Below are positions 22,395 through 33,879 of a DNA stretch of 64,000 nucleotides, piece by piece. Every line of letters begins with the position of its first letter. The stretch's first letter is position 1. The translations under genes were made by a program, and so were the position numbers. Source of the stretch: Hamiltosporidium tvaerminnensis. Taxonomy: Eukaryota; Microsporidia; Dubosqiidae. The stretch is taken from NCBI GenBank assembly GCA_022605425.2, contig JAKIMF020000004.1:1175501-1239500 (forward strand), written 5' to 3'. The notes under the pieces are model-generated. The model saw only the letters and a program-made list of their open reading frames with translations. It was not told the origin of the DNA and made no database searches.

Positions 22395-25300
22395 TTAAGA
22401 ATGATCTAAGTTTTGTATTTTTTTATGATGAATTCTAGAAAAACAAAAAAATCTAATACTTTTAGAAATTAGTAATATAAGGATATACTAAGATCTTTGG
22501 AACACCCAATGATTTGTTCTATAAATATCAAAGAACAATCGAACATTATAAAAAAAAGTCATCATAATTCATTTAAATTATCGCAGAAGAGAGTTGAGAA
22601 TTTGAGAATTTTTATATAAAAATTATCACATTTGTTCTAGTTTAAATTATAATATTTGGATTTGATGATCTTATATTAATCACGATTTAATGAACACATT
22701 TATGATTCTTTCAAAAAAGAAATTTTAAAATTATGGCTAATTTAACCCAAAATAGTAATTTTTTTTAAAATTATAAATACGATATTTTTCTAAAATTTAT
22801 GAAATTTGATTTTTGCTCTTTTTATATGAATTTATTCCATAAATCATTATTTCTTTCAATTTTAATTTTTATTAAGCATTCGAGTGAAAGAAATGTTAGA
22901 TTTAATATTCCATATCATTACGAAGAATCGTGTTCTAATATACTTTTAAAAGAAACCAAACCAAAATGCTGGTGTCAAATCCAAAGAAGCAGTATATTTG
23001 ATACAGATGAAGTAGAATATTGCAAAAATTTCTCCAGGAAAGATAAAAATGTGCAATATGATGAGTATGTTATTTCTGATGTCGAAAAACTTAATTTAAA
23101 GTTTGATACATTTTATAAATTTAATAATATAAATTCAAATCTAGAAATATTTCTTTGTGATCATATAAAGAAATCCGAATTTTTAATCTTCTATGAATTT
23201 TTAATTTCATATTATTTATTGAATTATAAAATGACAATTGACAAATTCTACACAATTTTGTATTTTTTAGAATATTTTAGAGTTAAACAAGATGATAAAT
23301 TGCGAAATCTTATGAAAATGATATTGTATTCTTTAAGTATATCCGATGATATAAAACATTTTGATCTTGACAAAGTTTCGTTTCATTTCTCTAAGCAGGT
23401 GTATTTTTCTCATGAATTATTCAAAAAGATATCTCAAGAATATTTTAAAATTATGAATTTTAAAATGTCTTCGTTTCTTCCGTTTTTTATTAAAGAAAAT
23501 GAATATGATATTTCTAATAGATATAAAGGTTTATATAGTAAAGATAAAAAGCATGTTTTAGAAATAAATTTCGAATTTACACTATTTTTTAATGAATACA
23601 AATCTAAGAATCGAAAAAGCAAAAAATTATTTATTCTGCTTCTGAATACATTGGATATAAAGTAAATACATGTACATTATATGAACGAATATAAATTTAG
23701 AATTTTGTGTTTCATTTTACAGAATCTAAAAAAAAAGATTTATGAGATTGTATTTTTTCATTGCTCAATATGTGATGAGATCATAAGGTATCTGAATGAT
23801 AACTTGATATATACGAATCAAACCAAAATTGTTTTTATAACTTCTAAATTTGTAACAAACATAATATTTAAAGATAATTTGAGCAAAATAAATGAAATTA
23901 TTTTTTATGAAGATAACATTTTGAATAAGAACTATAAAGTTATGAAAATACTAGATATAGAGAATCTCAATACAATCGATAGGATAATTAAAAATTTGCA
24001 GCATTCATACAGAAAATCTTTCAAACAAAATTCAATTTTTGATGATAAAAATATGGCTGAAATAAAAAGACAGTTTTATTTTAAAGTGTTTAAACAAGAT
24101 GAATTGAAGAATAAGGTTAAAATCATTGAATCTTTATATTTTAATTCTACTCATCGGGAAATCAAGGGGTCTTATGAAAACAATGATGTGTTTACCGATA
24201 TTTCAATTACTTTTAAAGAATCAAATTGGAAAAATTTTTACATTCTAAGATACTATATTAGAAAAAAATATTAATGAAATTAAAATTGTAAATTCGAAAA
24301 TAAATTGCAGTTTTTTGGTAGACATTTTAAGTCTTAAAGAGCTTGAGAGATTAACAATATCTAATTCTGAAATAGTTATTGAAAATAATGTTGTCTTTAG
24401 TAACAAATCTATAAAATATTATAGATTCCAGACTCATAACTGTGATAGTTTTTCTCTTTTTTACCAACTGATATCCACGATGACGTCTCTTAAAGAAATA
24501 TTCGTCGAATTTAGCAACAGATTCGAATTTAACTCTTTTATGAAGCCTAATATTGATTTTAGAGAATTAAATCTTATAAATAGAGACTATAGTAAGTATA
24601 TATTTGAAATTTTAGGAAGGCTGTTTGGTTATGTCGGAACAAGAAAAAATAATATTGCAAATGATGAATGCGATTCAGGTTCTTTGAAATGTTTGTTGAA
24701 AAATATGATCTAAGCAGGATAAAGAAAATATATCTTTGTAATATTTCTATTGATAAATTAGACTTTGAGGCCCTTGGTAATTTATTATATCTGGAAGAAC
24801 TTGAAATGTATAGAACAAAATTTAAAAACATTTATTTTTCAGAATTATTTTGTACTTCTAGAGAATATAAAATAAAGAGATTGAAATTTACAAAAATTAA
24901 TATAAAAGAATCAGATTTTAATTTTATTTCAAATTTAAAGATACTTAAGACTTTGCAATTTTATAAGTGTAAAATTCAAACACCGACACATTCAGGAACA
25001 AATATGAAATTAAAAAAAGAATTTGAACTATAAATTCGTTATAAAAAATATGATTTATCAGCTGAAATTATTCAATTAATAAGAAGTTTTTGGACCGAAA
25101 CATGTCAATATGGAAGTGATCGAAGAAGGATTCGAATATAAATCTGAGGAAAGTGTTTATTAAATCTGTTTTTGTATTTTAAATTCCATTTTTTTGCCTT
25201 TTATTTTAATACAATTATAAACGACAATATTTTGAAGTTTTTATTTATTAGACGTTCTTTAGAACTAATACTTCAATACAATTATACAATTCTCGACAGC

Positions 25301-26875
25301 ACCATGCAGAAATTCCACATTTATCAAAATACAAAACCATGTTCAAATGGTTCATTTAAACATTCAGTGTGCGTTCGCTGTTGAAAAAAATTAAAGATGA
25401 AGAAGATCTAAAGTAACAAATTGACTGATATTTTTTAAAGAGAATATTTAATCAGATTTTATGTTGACTGCTGCGATGCTCATCGCTATTTTCATCTAAT
25501 TATTCCAAACTAGAAAATATGAATACTTATAACATGTAAAATAAGAAATTCTTGTCTACATAGATATTACGTAATAAATTATAATACATTTAAGATGCAA
25601 CCTTATTCAGATATAGCTGTGTTTTGCTTAAACTTAAAACATACCTTTGTAAAAGATATTTTCAATCGAAACTTTTAAAAAGACATTTAAATCTTTTTCT
25701 ATGTCCAACTTTGATATTTAAAAATTCGAATAACAAAACAATCAGCCTTGAAATCTAAGTTAAATTATTTTAAAAAGTAGAAATAAATTTATTCTTTATT
25801 TTTGATTTAAAAACTGGTTTATGTATAAAAAATCAAACAAAAATGTTAGCTGTAACAAAATTGATTCTTTAAGAATAGTTAAATATATGTTATAAAACTC
25901 ATAAATCTTATTGTTTATAAAGTTTCAAATATTACAATTTCACTTCTTATCAAAACCCAAGAAAACTTATCATAGAGATTTCTTTTGAAATATTTGCTTC
26001 AGAATTATTAATTTTTAAAAATTATGTTGAAATACATGAAAATTTATTCAAATAAACTTTTCTTGTTCTTAATTTTATAACATTAAATCAAATTTAATAA
26101 ATCAAATATTTGAATAGATGTCCATAGATTTTAGAACAATTTATTTTTTTCATTAAGTATATTCTATCAAATGAAAGTTCATATTTATTATTTTAATATT
26201 CTATTCATTAAAACTTCGTAACCAAATTAGTGGATTATAAATAACATTTGTAACAGTAAATTATAAAAAAATAGAAATGTTTTTTACTTTGTTTCTCTCT
26301 TTAAATCATTTATTTTATCTCTCCATGCTTTATAAACCAATAACTATATAAACACTTTCACATCCCAAATTTAGTGGAAAAGCTTTTTAAATATGTTAGA
26401 AAAATGATTGGTTTTATTGGTGTCTCATAGGAGCTTGGAAACATTATACAGAATATATAAAGTATTGCTTTTTGAATTTGATTTAAAATAAGATTTTCTG
26501 AAATGTTTATTTTTTGATAAAAAAAAAATATGGGAGATTTCGAAGACCTGAAATTTTAAAATGAATTTTGAATATTAAGTCTTACAATTATCATAAAGAT
26601 TATATTAAAAATATAAAATAATTCGTTTAAATTTGAATTTATTTAGCCAGACGAGATAAACTAATGCATTTGTTGAATTACAAATCTAAATATATTTTTT
26701 CTTAATATTCGATATTGAATAGAATTTTCGATATTTATATATATTTTGATTCAGAATAAAGCATTTTTACTTATGAAATTATTCTTCTTGAATTTATAGG
26801 TTTTACTATTTTTTATAAAGCCATAGATTAATTTGAATCAAATTTTTCGTTTTTTACAATATATTTATACGCTAT
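22395..26875 (+). repeat. Segmental duplication, copy 2 (partner 15000-19490)
   Basis: Collinear with 15000-19490. The similarity ends at about 26875, exactly where a LINE fragment begins, so the LINE tail was added at or near this boundary. Between the copies lie about 2.9 kb with a coding relic and two repeat B elements. Confidence 0.8.
22799..25162 (+). pseudogene. Broken secreted leucine-rich-repeat protein gene, copy 2
   Basis: A paralogue of the gene at 15401 that better preserves the N-terminal half. 288 codons are open from the ATG at 22799, with a hydrophobic signal-like start (SLFLSILIFIKHSSERNV), the Cys-containing motif CWCQIQR, and NLEIFLCDHIKKSEFLIFY. A single in-frame TAA (23663-23665) interrupts it, and the same frame then continues to 24274. 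Frame changes follow near 24240, 24690 and beyond 25000. C-terminal pieces keep LRR-like periodicity (LSRIKKIYLCNISI, LEELEMYRT, LKTLQFYKCKI). It is broken at different places from copy 1 beyond the N-terminal half, so the two copies decayed largely independently. Confidence 0.75.
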
Positions 26876-26879
26876 GATC

Positions 26880-27146
26880 GAGCGTCAATGGGTGTTATTA
26901 TCAGTGCAGAGATGCATGAGGAACCAATACCCCCTTTAAATGAAGCGAAAAAAGAGGAAGATGGTGTTAAAATTTTAAAACTAAAAAATAATACACCCCT
27001 TATTTCACAAAGAGGAACCACTTTAGAGGAACCGACCAATAACATAAATGAAGAGTCGGATTTGGAAGAAGAGACAATAGTGTTAAAGAGGTAGAAGAAA
27101 ACATATAAAAATGTTAAAATATTTTAACCCAGAATTTTATTAAATA
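26880..27146 (+). mobile_element. 5'-truncated tail of the RLE-type LINE
   Basis: The frame GVIISAEMHEEPIPP then KNNTPLISQRGTTLEEPTNN then EESDLEEETIVLK matches the last ~70 codons of the LINE at 46975-50780. The 3' UTR (AAAATGTTAAAATATTTTAA then AATTTTATTAAATA) matches as well. Only the terminal ~267 bp are present, which is classic 5' truncation during target-primed reverse transcription. GCTATGAT (26871-26878) before it and GCTATCAT (27155-27162) after it could be an imperfect target-site duplication. Confidence 0.85.
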
Positions 27147-27184
27147 AAAAATTTGCTATCATAAAAAAATTTATTCTTGTTTTA

Positions 27185-27860
27185 AAGTAAGAGGTGGAGG
27201 GAGGATAACCACATAAAAAACTTTCTGCTTGGCAATGAGTGTGTGAAACTGGTGTGAGATCATTGTTTGGATTTTTGGTGGGAATAAAACCACACTACAT
27301 CTTCGGTTGTTCCATGGGAGTTGTTATGAGAAGGAGATGTCTGAGAAATGGAGAAACTTTTTGTACAAATTTATTTGTAGTTTTTTATGTAACCAGATTG
27401 CAGACCGCAGCTGAAGATGTAGGTAATTGCCATGTAAAATCATGGAAACCTAGCCTTGCTCACTCGGGTTAGAAGACTTAGCGCCTGGGAGATACAAAAC
27501 AAAAACCCATTAAAAGCCGGGAGAGCTAAGTAGCAGGCTATACCTGTTGGTATGACATTGCACTGTCTAGGTGGACCCCATGTAAATCTCTGAAATATAT
27601 CTTAGCTAGAAGTTTATTGGGTTCAGAAAGTGTGGAGTAAGTAGGAATGCTGCATAGTCTTGGGGGAGCCCGGGGGGGCTTCGGCCTTCGATCACACTCC
27701 ATGCAACGGACATTAACGAAGTCCGGGCAACTGACTCGCCTATTAATTAGGTTCTATACACCTGGTAGATGAAAGGCTTTGGGACGTAGGTATCGCAGGG
27801 GTTACCGATGGAGTGTTGGGGTAGCAGTTATTTATGTTAAACCTAGAACTGCGTTAATGT
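27185..27860 (+). repeat. GC-rich composite repeat (contains a minus-strand repeat A)
   Basis: This is the best-preserved copy of a ~680-bp unit whose decayed partner is at 7270-7870. Positions ~27185-27370 are the reverse complement of repeat A. The remaining ~490 bp have no other full copy here and are far richer in G+C than the surroundings (for example GGGGGAGCCCGGGGGGGCTT near 27660). No frame longer than ~77 codons is found, and I see no protein similarity. It may be a SINE, the end of a larger element or a structured RNA-like unit. Confidence 0.7.
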
Positions 27861-30800
27861 CATGAAAACAAATATAACACTTGCCACTATTGTAAAAAGA
27901 TGTAATATTTTTAAATAAAGTATTTTAAAGTAAGATTAAATTTTATATTTTATCTAGTTTGAAAACCTATAAAATATTCTAACATTTTGGTTTAATAGTT
28001 TATATTTTTTACACATTTTTCTTTAATTCTCTAAAGTATTATATCTGCTTAGATTTGTATTTTTTTTATTACAATTTGTTATGAATTCTATTTTGTATCA
28101 ATTTTAAAATGTGACGGAAAAAATGTAAGCTGATAAATTGAAAGATAGAAAAGTATGAAAAAACATGCATAGATCAAATAAATCTGCAATTTAATGAAAA
28201 ATTTGATTTATTTACTAACTTCAAGACACCAGTCGAGAGAAGATAGAACAAGCACAGGTAGAACCTTTTTACGAATAGAACAACACCTTGATGAATAAAT
28301 CATTTCTCGTATAACAGAGATTTTTTTCTTTCTACAAATTATATTAATGGACCGTAGTATCAAATACATTTAAAAGAGAAGCGAATCATAATTATAAGTC
28401 AATATCAATCACAGAAAAAGCCAAAAAGCAGAAATTACAGCGATAAATATTTTTATCAAACAAGAGATTAGGAGAAAGTTTTTATTAAAATGAGGATATT
28501 TTTTTTATTCATTTTGTGATTCGGTTGTTTTTTGCTATACAATTTGGCAAAAAAAATACGCTAATAAGTTAAATATTATATAAAAAAGATAATAAAACGA
28601 TGCATCAGATCGCATTCTATAAAAAAGTCGTATTTTTTGATTGATACAATGGGTGCATCGATTATAGAAATACTATTTAATTGAATCAAATAAATTTATA
28701 GGATAAAAAAGAAAACAGTGGGCATAGCTAGAAAGTTTCTAGGTGAATCGACTAAGTTAAATTCTCCATTTCATTATTTAAAATATGGCAAAACGTAAGC
28801 TACAGAACTCATAAATTTAACTTAAGTAAAATATTGCTAGCGAGGAAAAAATGCAAATAAAAACCTAGCTTTTTGAAAAAAAGTGTTACAATTAAATTTC
28901 AGGGTTTTATGATTATAGAAACCCTAGAAAAATACAAAAAAATATAAACTCTATCTTTTCTTCTTTGATATTTCTAAAAAAAGCCTAAATTATTTTTCTA
29001 AGTTAAATTAAGACTCACAATAGAATGATTAAATATTAAAATAAATGTTTTTGTTCGATTTCTACGCTTATAAACTTATCAGTTCTTAAATTTAGATAAA
29101 ATCTTAAAAATAAATATTCTTTCGACTTATCCAAGCTCACGTTTTTTAGCGAGATATCTGAAAAGCTATGATTAGACTATAAGATCAATTTTAATCAAAT
29201 TATAAGCAGTAGGCCCTAATATCAACGAAGAGACATTTTCATGATATCTTATCATACACACGATCTCTTCTATACTGACATTTCTAGCTATATTTTCCTT
29301 CCATAAATTGATTTTTAAACAATCTTACATTAACTTCATAAATTGAGGTATTATAATATTAAGACTTAAATTTCCCTAATCTAGAAACTTATAACTATTC
29401 GCGCATATCATTCGATATTGAGATGGCAATATATCAAAAAGAAAAACTTAAGCCGGATGATAACGCAGTATAATAAACTCATCAATTACACCATGGTATA
29501 ACTTTACAATTTCAAATGTATTTTTATTATAAATTTGTCAGGCATTCACAGTTTACTAGAAATTTGATACTTGGGTTGTTTAAATTTAAGTAGAAGGCCC
29601 GATGTTACTTTGATGAAATGTCTTAGAGTTATAAGAGCGTTCTGGCTGCAAAAAAGCAACACTTTTGAATGTTTTTTTTGTATAAATTATATAGAAAATT
29701 TAAAAGCTGTTTTAAATAATAATCATACAAGCCTATTATTATATTTATCATGCTCATTTGTAAGAATAGATAGAACTGCAATTTCACAAGTCTAGATCTT
29801 AAAATATATTAAAAAAATTGAAGTATTTATTTTCTAAAAAAAAATATAAATAAGAGTTTACAGGAATTTTTCATCGGTAAATATGTTTTACTTTCTTAAA
29901 TTTGATTATATGTTTATCGTTTGAAGCAAAAGCTCAATGAAAAATATGCAGAGGCATTAGGATATGATAAATTAATTTCCATATTACTGATAACTTTTTA
30001 ATTGGTATGTATGACCATATTTGTGGAAAGTTCGAAATACGATTGAAAACATTAAGAGAAAATTAATTTGATACAAAGGCGCTACATTCAAGCTAATATC
30101 GAAAGTACAGAGGCGTTAAGATAAAATGAAAAATACGAAAGGATTACATAAAATATTTTTATCTATACTTTCATTTGATTGAATACTTTTATTGGCTCTC
30201 ACTTTAAATCTACAGACATATCTGAGTAATATAATATTTATAAGCAGTGCAGTGAACCGAAAACGAAATAAATTTAAAACTAAGATGAAAATTTCGTGCG
30301 ATTATATAAAGCTAAGCAAATAATTCTTGTTTCAATACTAGCTGGCATATTGAACACGTGTTTGTGAGATTCCTCTTTTGCAAAAAAAGAGCAATAATAT
30401 ATCAACCTGGTGGACCTTAATACTGTAAATTAGTCAATAAATGTCCTCATAGTTCAGTTTTTAGACCTATACTCTGTATAAATATTGAATTGAAATAACT
30501 TTTTTGAAAATATTAGACAATGCTTTTGTCGGAAATTTATATGACGAGAAAATTAATTAATAACTACTTTAACTTTATGAAGCTATAAATAGTAAGCTAT
30601 TTATGATCTAAGATTTCTCAATAGCACAAGTAAAGAGCTATAATATCATATATTAAAACGGTGTTCTATTATATCAGAAATATAAACGATTTATAAAAAA
30701 GTCAAATGAAGCCGAAGTTACTATTAGTCTAATAAAAGTAAAGTATTCTTCTATAATTTCTATGAAAATACACCTCATTGAATATATTGGACTACATGAT

Positions 30801-31611
30801 ATAGTAGTTAAAATGAATTCAATTTTTAAATAATGAAAATAAAGTCTATAAAACAAATTAAGACATCCCGCTCGAGAGGTTTTTGGAAAGAGTATGAGAA
30901 AATGATGATTGTTGAACAAGAAGTTTTGTCAGATTTTAAATAAAAAACATGATGAAGTTTCATTGGACGAAATATAAAAATAGCACACGCATTGAAGTAG
31001 AACTCGGATACAAATATTTAATCCATATAGTGGCAAGCTAAAAAACTTCAGAAAATAAATTATTGGCCAATGGCTGAAGTTATTTTGATATGTATACCGT
31101 TAACATAAATTTTCACGGAAAAGCATAGGATTTTTTTCTAACAAAAACTTCAAAGTGTACCTTAATGATCTTTAAACGTCTATAATAAAAACGCACATAT
31201 ATTAGATACTACATAAAAGAGATTATATTAATTATTAATAGAAATGCAAACTATGTAATCGAGATTTAATAAAATGGCGACTAAAATTTTATTAATTGAT
31301 ATAATACAAGATACGGAAATATATGTAAGCTCAAAAATATATTACACATATATCATTTAGCAAAATTTATTTAAAAGAAAACTAAATTCTTTTTATCTTA
31401 ACTGTAGGAAGAAACGATTGAATTCAAAGTGTTAATTAAAATATCAAAAGAACCTCGATTTAAAATATCAGGTATATTATTCAGAGAATATAATAGAGTA
31501 AAGAATAATTTAACTAGAGAAAAATGAATTTTTATTATAAAATAACATTTAATAAAAGGAAAAAAAAATTTTTAAAATACATTTATTTACACAAATTCCT
31601 CCGGGAAAGCT
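27861..31611. other. Intergenic, no supportable feature
   Basis: About 3.7 kb of AT-rich DNA. A few frames of 70-80 codons occur (for example 29571-29795 + and 30674-30919 -), but none starts convincingly or shows a recognisable motif. Confidence 0.5.
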
Positions 31612-32778
31612 TCACTCACATTTTTTAAAAAATAATCTTCTTTTACTGAAGTAAGAATTTTTTTCTTTTGACTTTTTATTTAAACTTTTTGGAGAAATCG
31701 CTATTTTAAAAGGTAAATTGTTCACTTTATCGGAAAATATATTATGAAAATGTTTCTTGTATATATTATGTACATTTTCAGTATAAAAACCAAACCTGTT
31801 AAGATAGTTAATACGTTTCTTTAGATAAAAATCTACATTAATCTTGAATAGAGAATAATATAATGTTTTCAAAGATATTGAAATTTCTTTCTTGTATAAA
31901 AATCTTCGCAGGTAATTATCAACGACAATATATAAATTATTAAAATCAAGATTTAAACATTTTTTTTCATAAACATAAATCAAAGAATACAATATGAAGT
32001 TATAGAAGCCATAATCTCTAAAGAAATGCAAAACTCTTTCTAATTCCCAAAAAATATGAAAGATGCTAAGGATATCTTGTTTTAAATTCCCTGGAATTTT
32101 AAGTTCTCTAAGTATTTCGTTGATCAAATTACTTATTTTAATTTTACAACTTTCTAAAAATTTTTGACTTTTAAATAATGAAATATCATTCCAAAAATTT
32201 AAACTTAAATAACTATTTTCATAGTAATTGATCATCGATTTTACAGAATTGTTGTTCTTGAAATACTTTTCACTAAGCATGCCATTATATTCAATAGAAT
32301 CGTAAGTATAATCATTTATTTCGGTCGAAATAAAAATATTTTTTATTAAATTTATAAAAACTTTTAAATTTTTCTCAGGTATCTCGGGGTCTTTTTCTTG
32401 TAAATATTCCAAAATAAATTCATCGAAAGGTTTTTTAAGAATATAAGCTTTATAAAAAAATAAAAATATTTCTCGGTCGTCTGATGAGGTTGGATTAAAA
32501 AAATCGTATTCTTTCATATGATATCGAAAACAATCATAGAAATCAAAAATCTTTTCCTGTATTGAATTTAAACTTTCTGGTGAGATTCTAACAGGTGATT
32601 TCATATGTCTTAATAAAATTCTAAGTTTTAAATTTTCAGGATTTTTATGATATTTTTTTCCATAGTGTGATGTCATTCCACCCTTACCTATCTTCGATAT
32701 TTCAAAATGAAGTAAATCCGAGTAAATGGATTCTCTTTTTATAAATATATTGCAAGTCTTAATTCGCTTCTTATTCAT
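31612..32778 (-). CDS. Unrecognised lineage-specific protein, 388 aa
   Basis: An intact frame from an ATG, with stop TGA. There is no signal peptide or membrane segment. The N-terminal ~70 residues are basic and include TSHYGKKYHKNPENLKLR and MKSPVRISPE (an SPxR-like proline-directed context). The rest is helical and rich in Phe, Tyr, Ile and Lys. A C-terminal basic tail (SPKSLNKKSKEKNSYFSKRR) could be a nuclear-localisation region. The segment LYIVVDNYLRRFLYKKEISI (about residues 282-301) is reminiscent of the second helix of a cyclin box, preceded by a plausible helix with FWELERVL. This is only a hint. The gene stands alone, with about 3.7 kb of empty DNA on the downstream side and about 1.1 kb upstream before a decayed LINE. 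Confidence 0.75.
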   Translation of the reverse strand: MNKKRIKTCNIFIKRESIYSDLLHFEISKIGKGGMTSHYGKKYHKNPENLKLRILLRHMKSPVRISPESLNSIQEKIFDFYDCFRYHMKEYDFFNPTSSDDREIFLFFYKAYILKKPFDEFILEYLQEKDPEIPEKNLKVFINLIKNIFISTEINDYTYDSIEYNGMLSEKYFKNNNSVKSMINYYENSYLSLNFWNDISLFKSQKFLESCKIKISNLINEILRELKIPGNLKQDILSIFHIFWELERVLHFFRDYGFYNFILYSLIYVYEKKCLNLDFNNLYIVVDNYLRRFLYKKEISISLKTLYYSLFKINVDFYLKKRINYLNRFGFYTENVHNIYKKHFHNIFSDKVNNLPFKIAISPKSLNKKSKEKNSYFSKRRLFFKKCE

Positions 32779-33879
32779 TTTAAAAGTACCGCTTTTTTTG
32801 TTTATTTTATTTATTTACATTTTTTTATTAATTAAATTAAACGGGAAATAAACAAATTAATTAATATTTCGGCGGCCATCAAAGGTTTCATAAAAGCAAA
32901 TAAATTTATAAATAATTAATTTTTGTAATTTTAAAAATCTTTAAATAAAAAAGTCAAATTCTAGATTTTGTATTTGTATATAATTTTGATGGAAGTAATG
33001 AACAAACATATATAACTTAGTCATAATCAATAGTACAATGAAATATGAAAATATTTGAGCATAAATATTATTTTAAATCAATTTAAAGAAAATTTCTAGT
33101 AAAAACTGTTGATATAATTAGGCAAAAATCGGAAAATAAATATTAAATATTTTATGATTTAAAATTTTTTACTTTAAGTTAAAAAATGGGTTTAGCTGTC
33201 TCTTACAAATAATCTATTAATGTGTTTTAAGATACAAATATAGTATTTTTTTCTTAGTTGACTTTCTAAAGTTCAATGTTACCAAGTTTAAATTAATTAG
33301 TCTATAAAAGTATTTTTTTTGAAATTTTAATTAATTTTTTACAAAGAGAAAATAAATATTTTTGCCTTTTTAGTTGAATTCTTTTCAAAACAATAATTGA
33401 ATATAAATAATGCAAGCGAAAAATTTCTATCTTTATATTCAAAAACAAAACAACTTAAAAAATCCATTTAGAGAAGATTTATTCATAAAAATTTAACTTT
33501 TCAATTTATTTTAAGATTGAAACGGAAAAAATTTAATCTATTTATGACTCCCAGTTTTTTTAAGCGAATTATTGTACTATTATTTGAATATCGATAAAGG
33601 ATCAAGCTTTCGAAGCGAAAGAGAAAGAGTGGTTCAGCAGCGTTTTTTTAAAATAACTCGAAAATACAACAAATTAAATTTATAAAAGAAATATGGCTTA
33701 ATTCTAATTAGATTCCCAAAATCTCTCAAATCATCATAAATAATATTAATATAATCATTATTAAGATATTTTTGTCGTTAATATTTGTCGGCTTATTATT
33801 ATGAACAATGTATATTTCTTAAAATGATGAAGAACGTTTTCTATAATGTAAAAAAATGATTTATCTAAAAAAAAACAAG
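32779..33879. other. Intergenic, no feature seen
   Basis: About 1.1 kb of AT-rich DNA between the 388-aa gene and the decayed LINE. The only GC-richer patch is near 33595-33650 and has no recognised content. Confidence 0.5.

Noticed and set aside
23662-23722. Spliceosomal intron in LRR copy 2
   Set aside because: Removing 61 nt would put the downstream codons out of the frame that clearly continues past the stop.
27239-27472. 77-codon + frame in the GC-rich island
   Set aside because: It overlaps the reverse complement of repeat A and is not conserved in the copy at 7270.
31612-32778. Calling the 388-aa protein a cyclin
   Set aside because: Only one helix-like stretch resembles a cyclin box; the spacing and other conserved residues are not evident.
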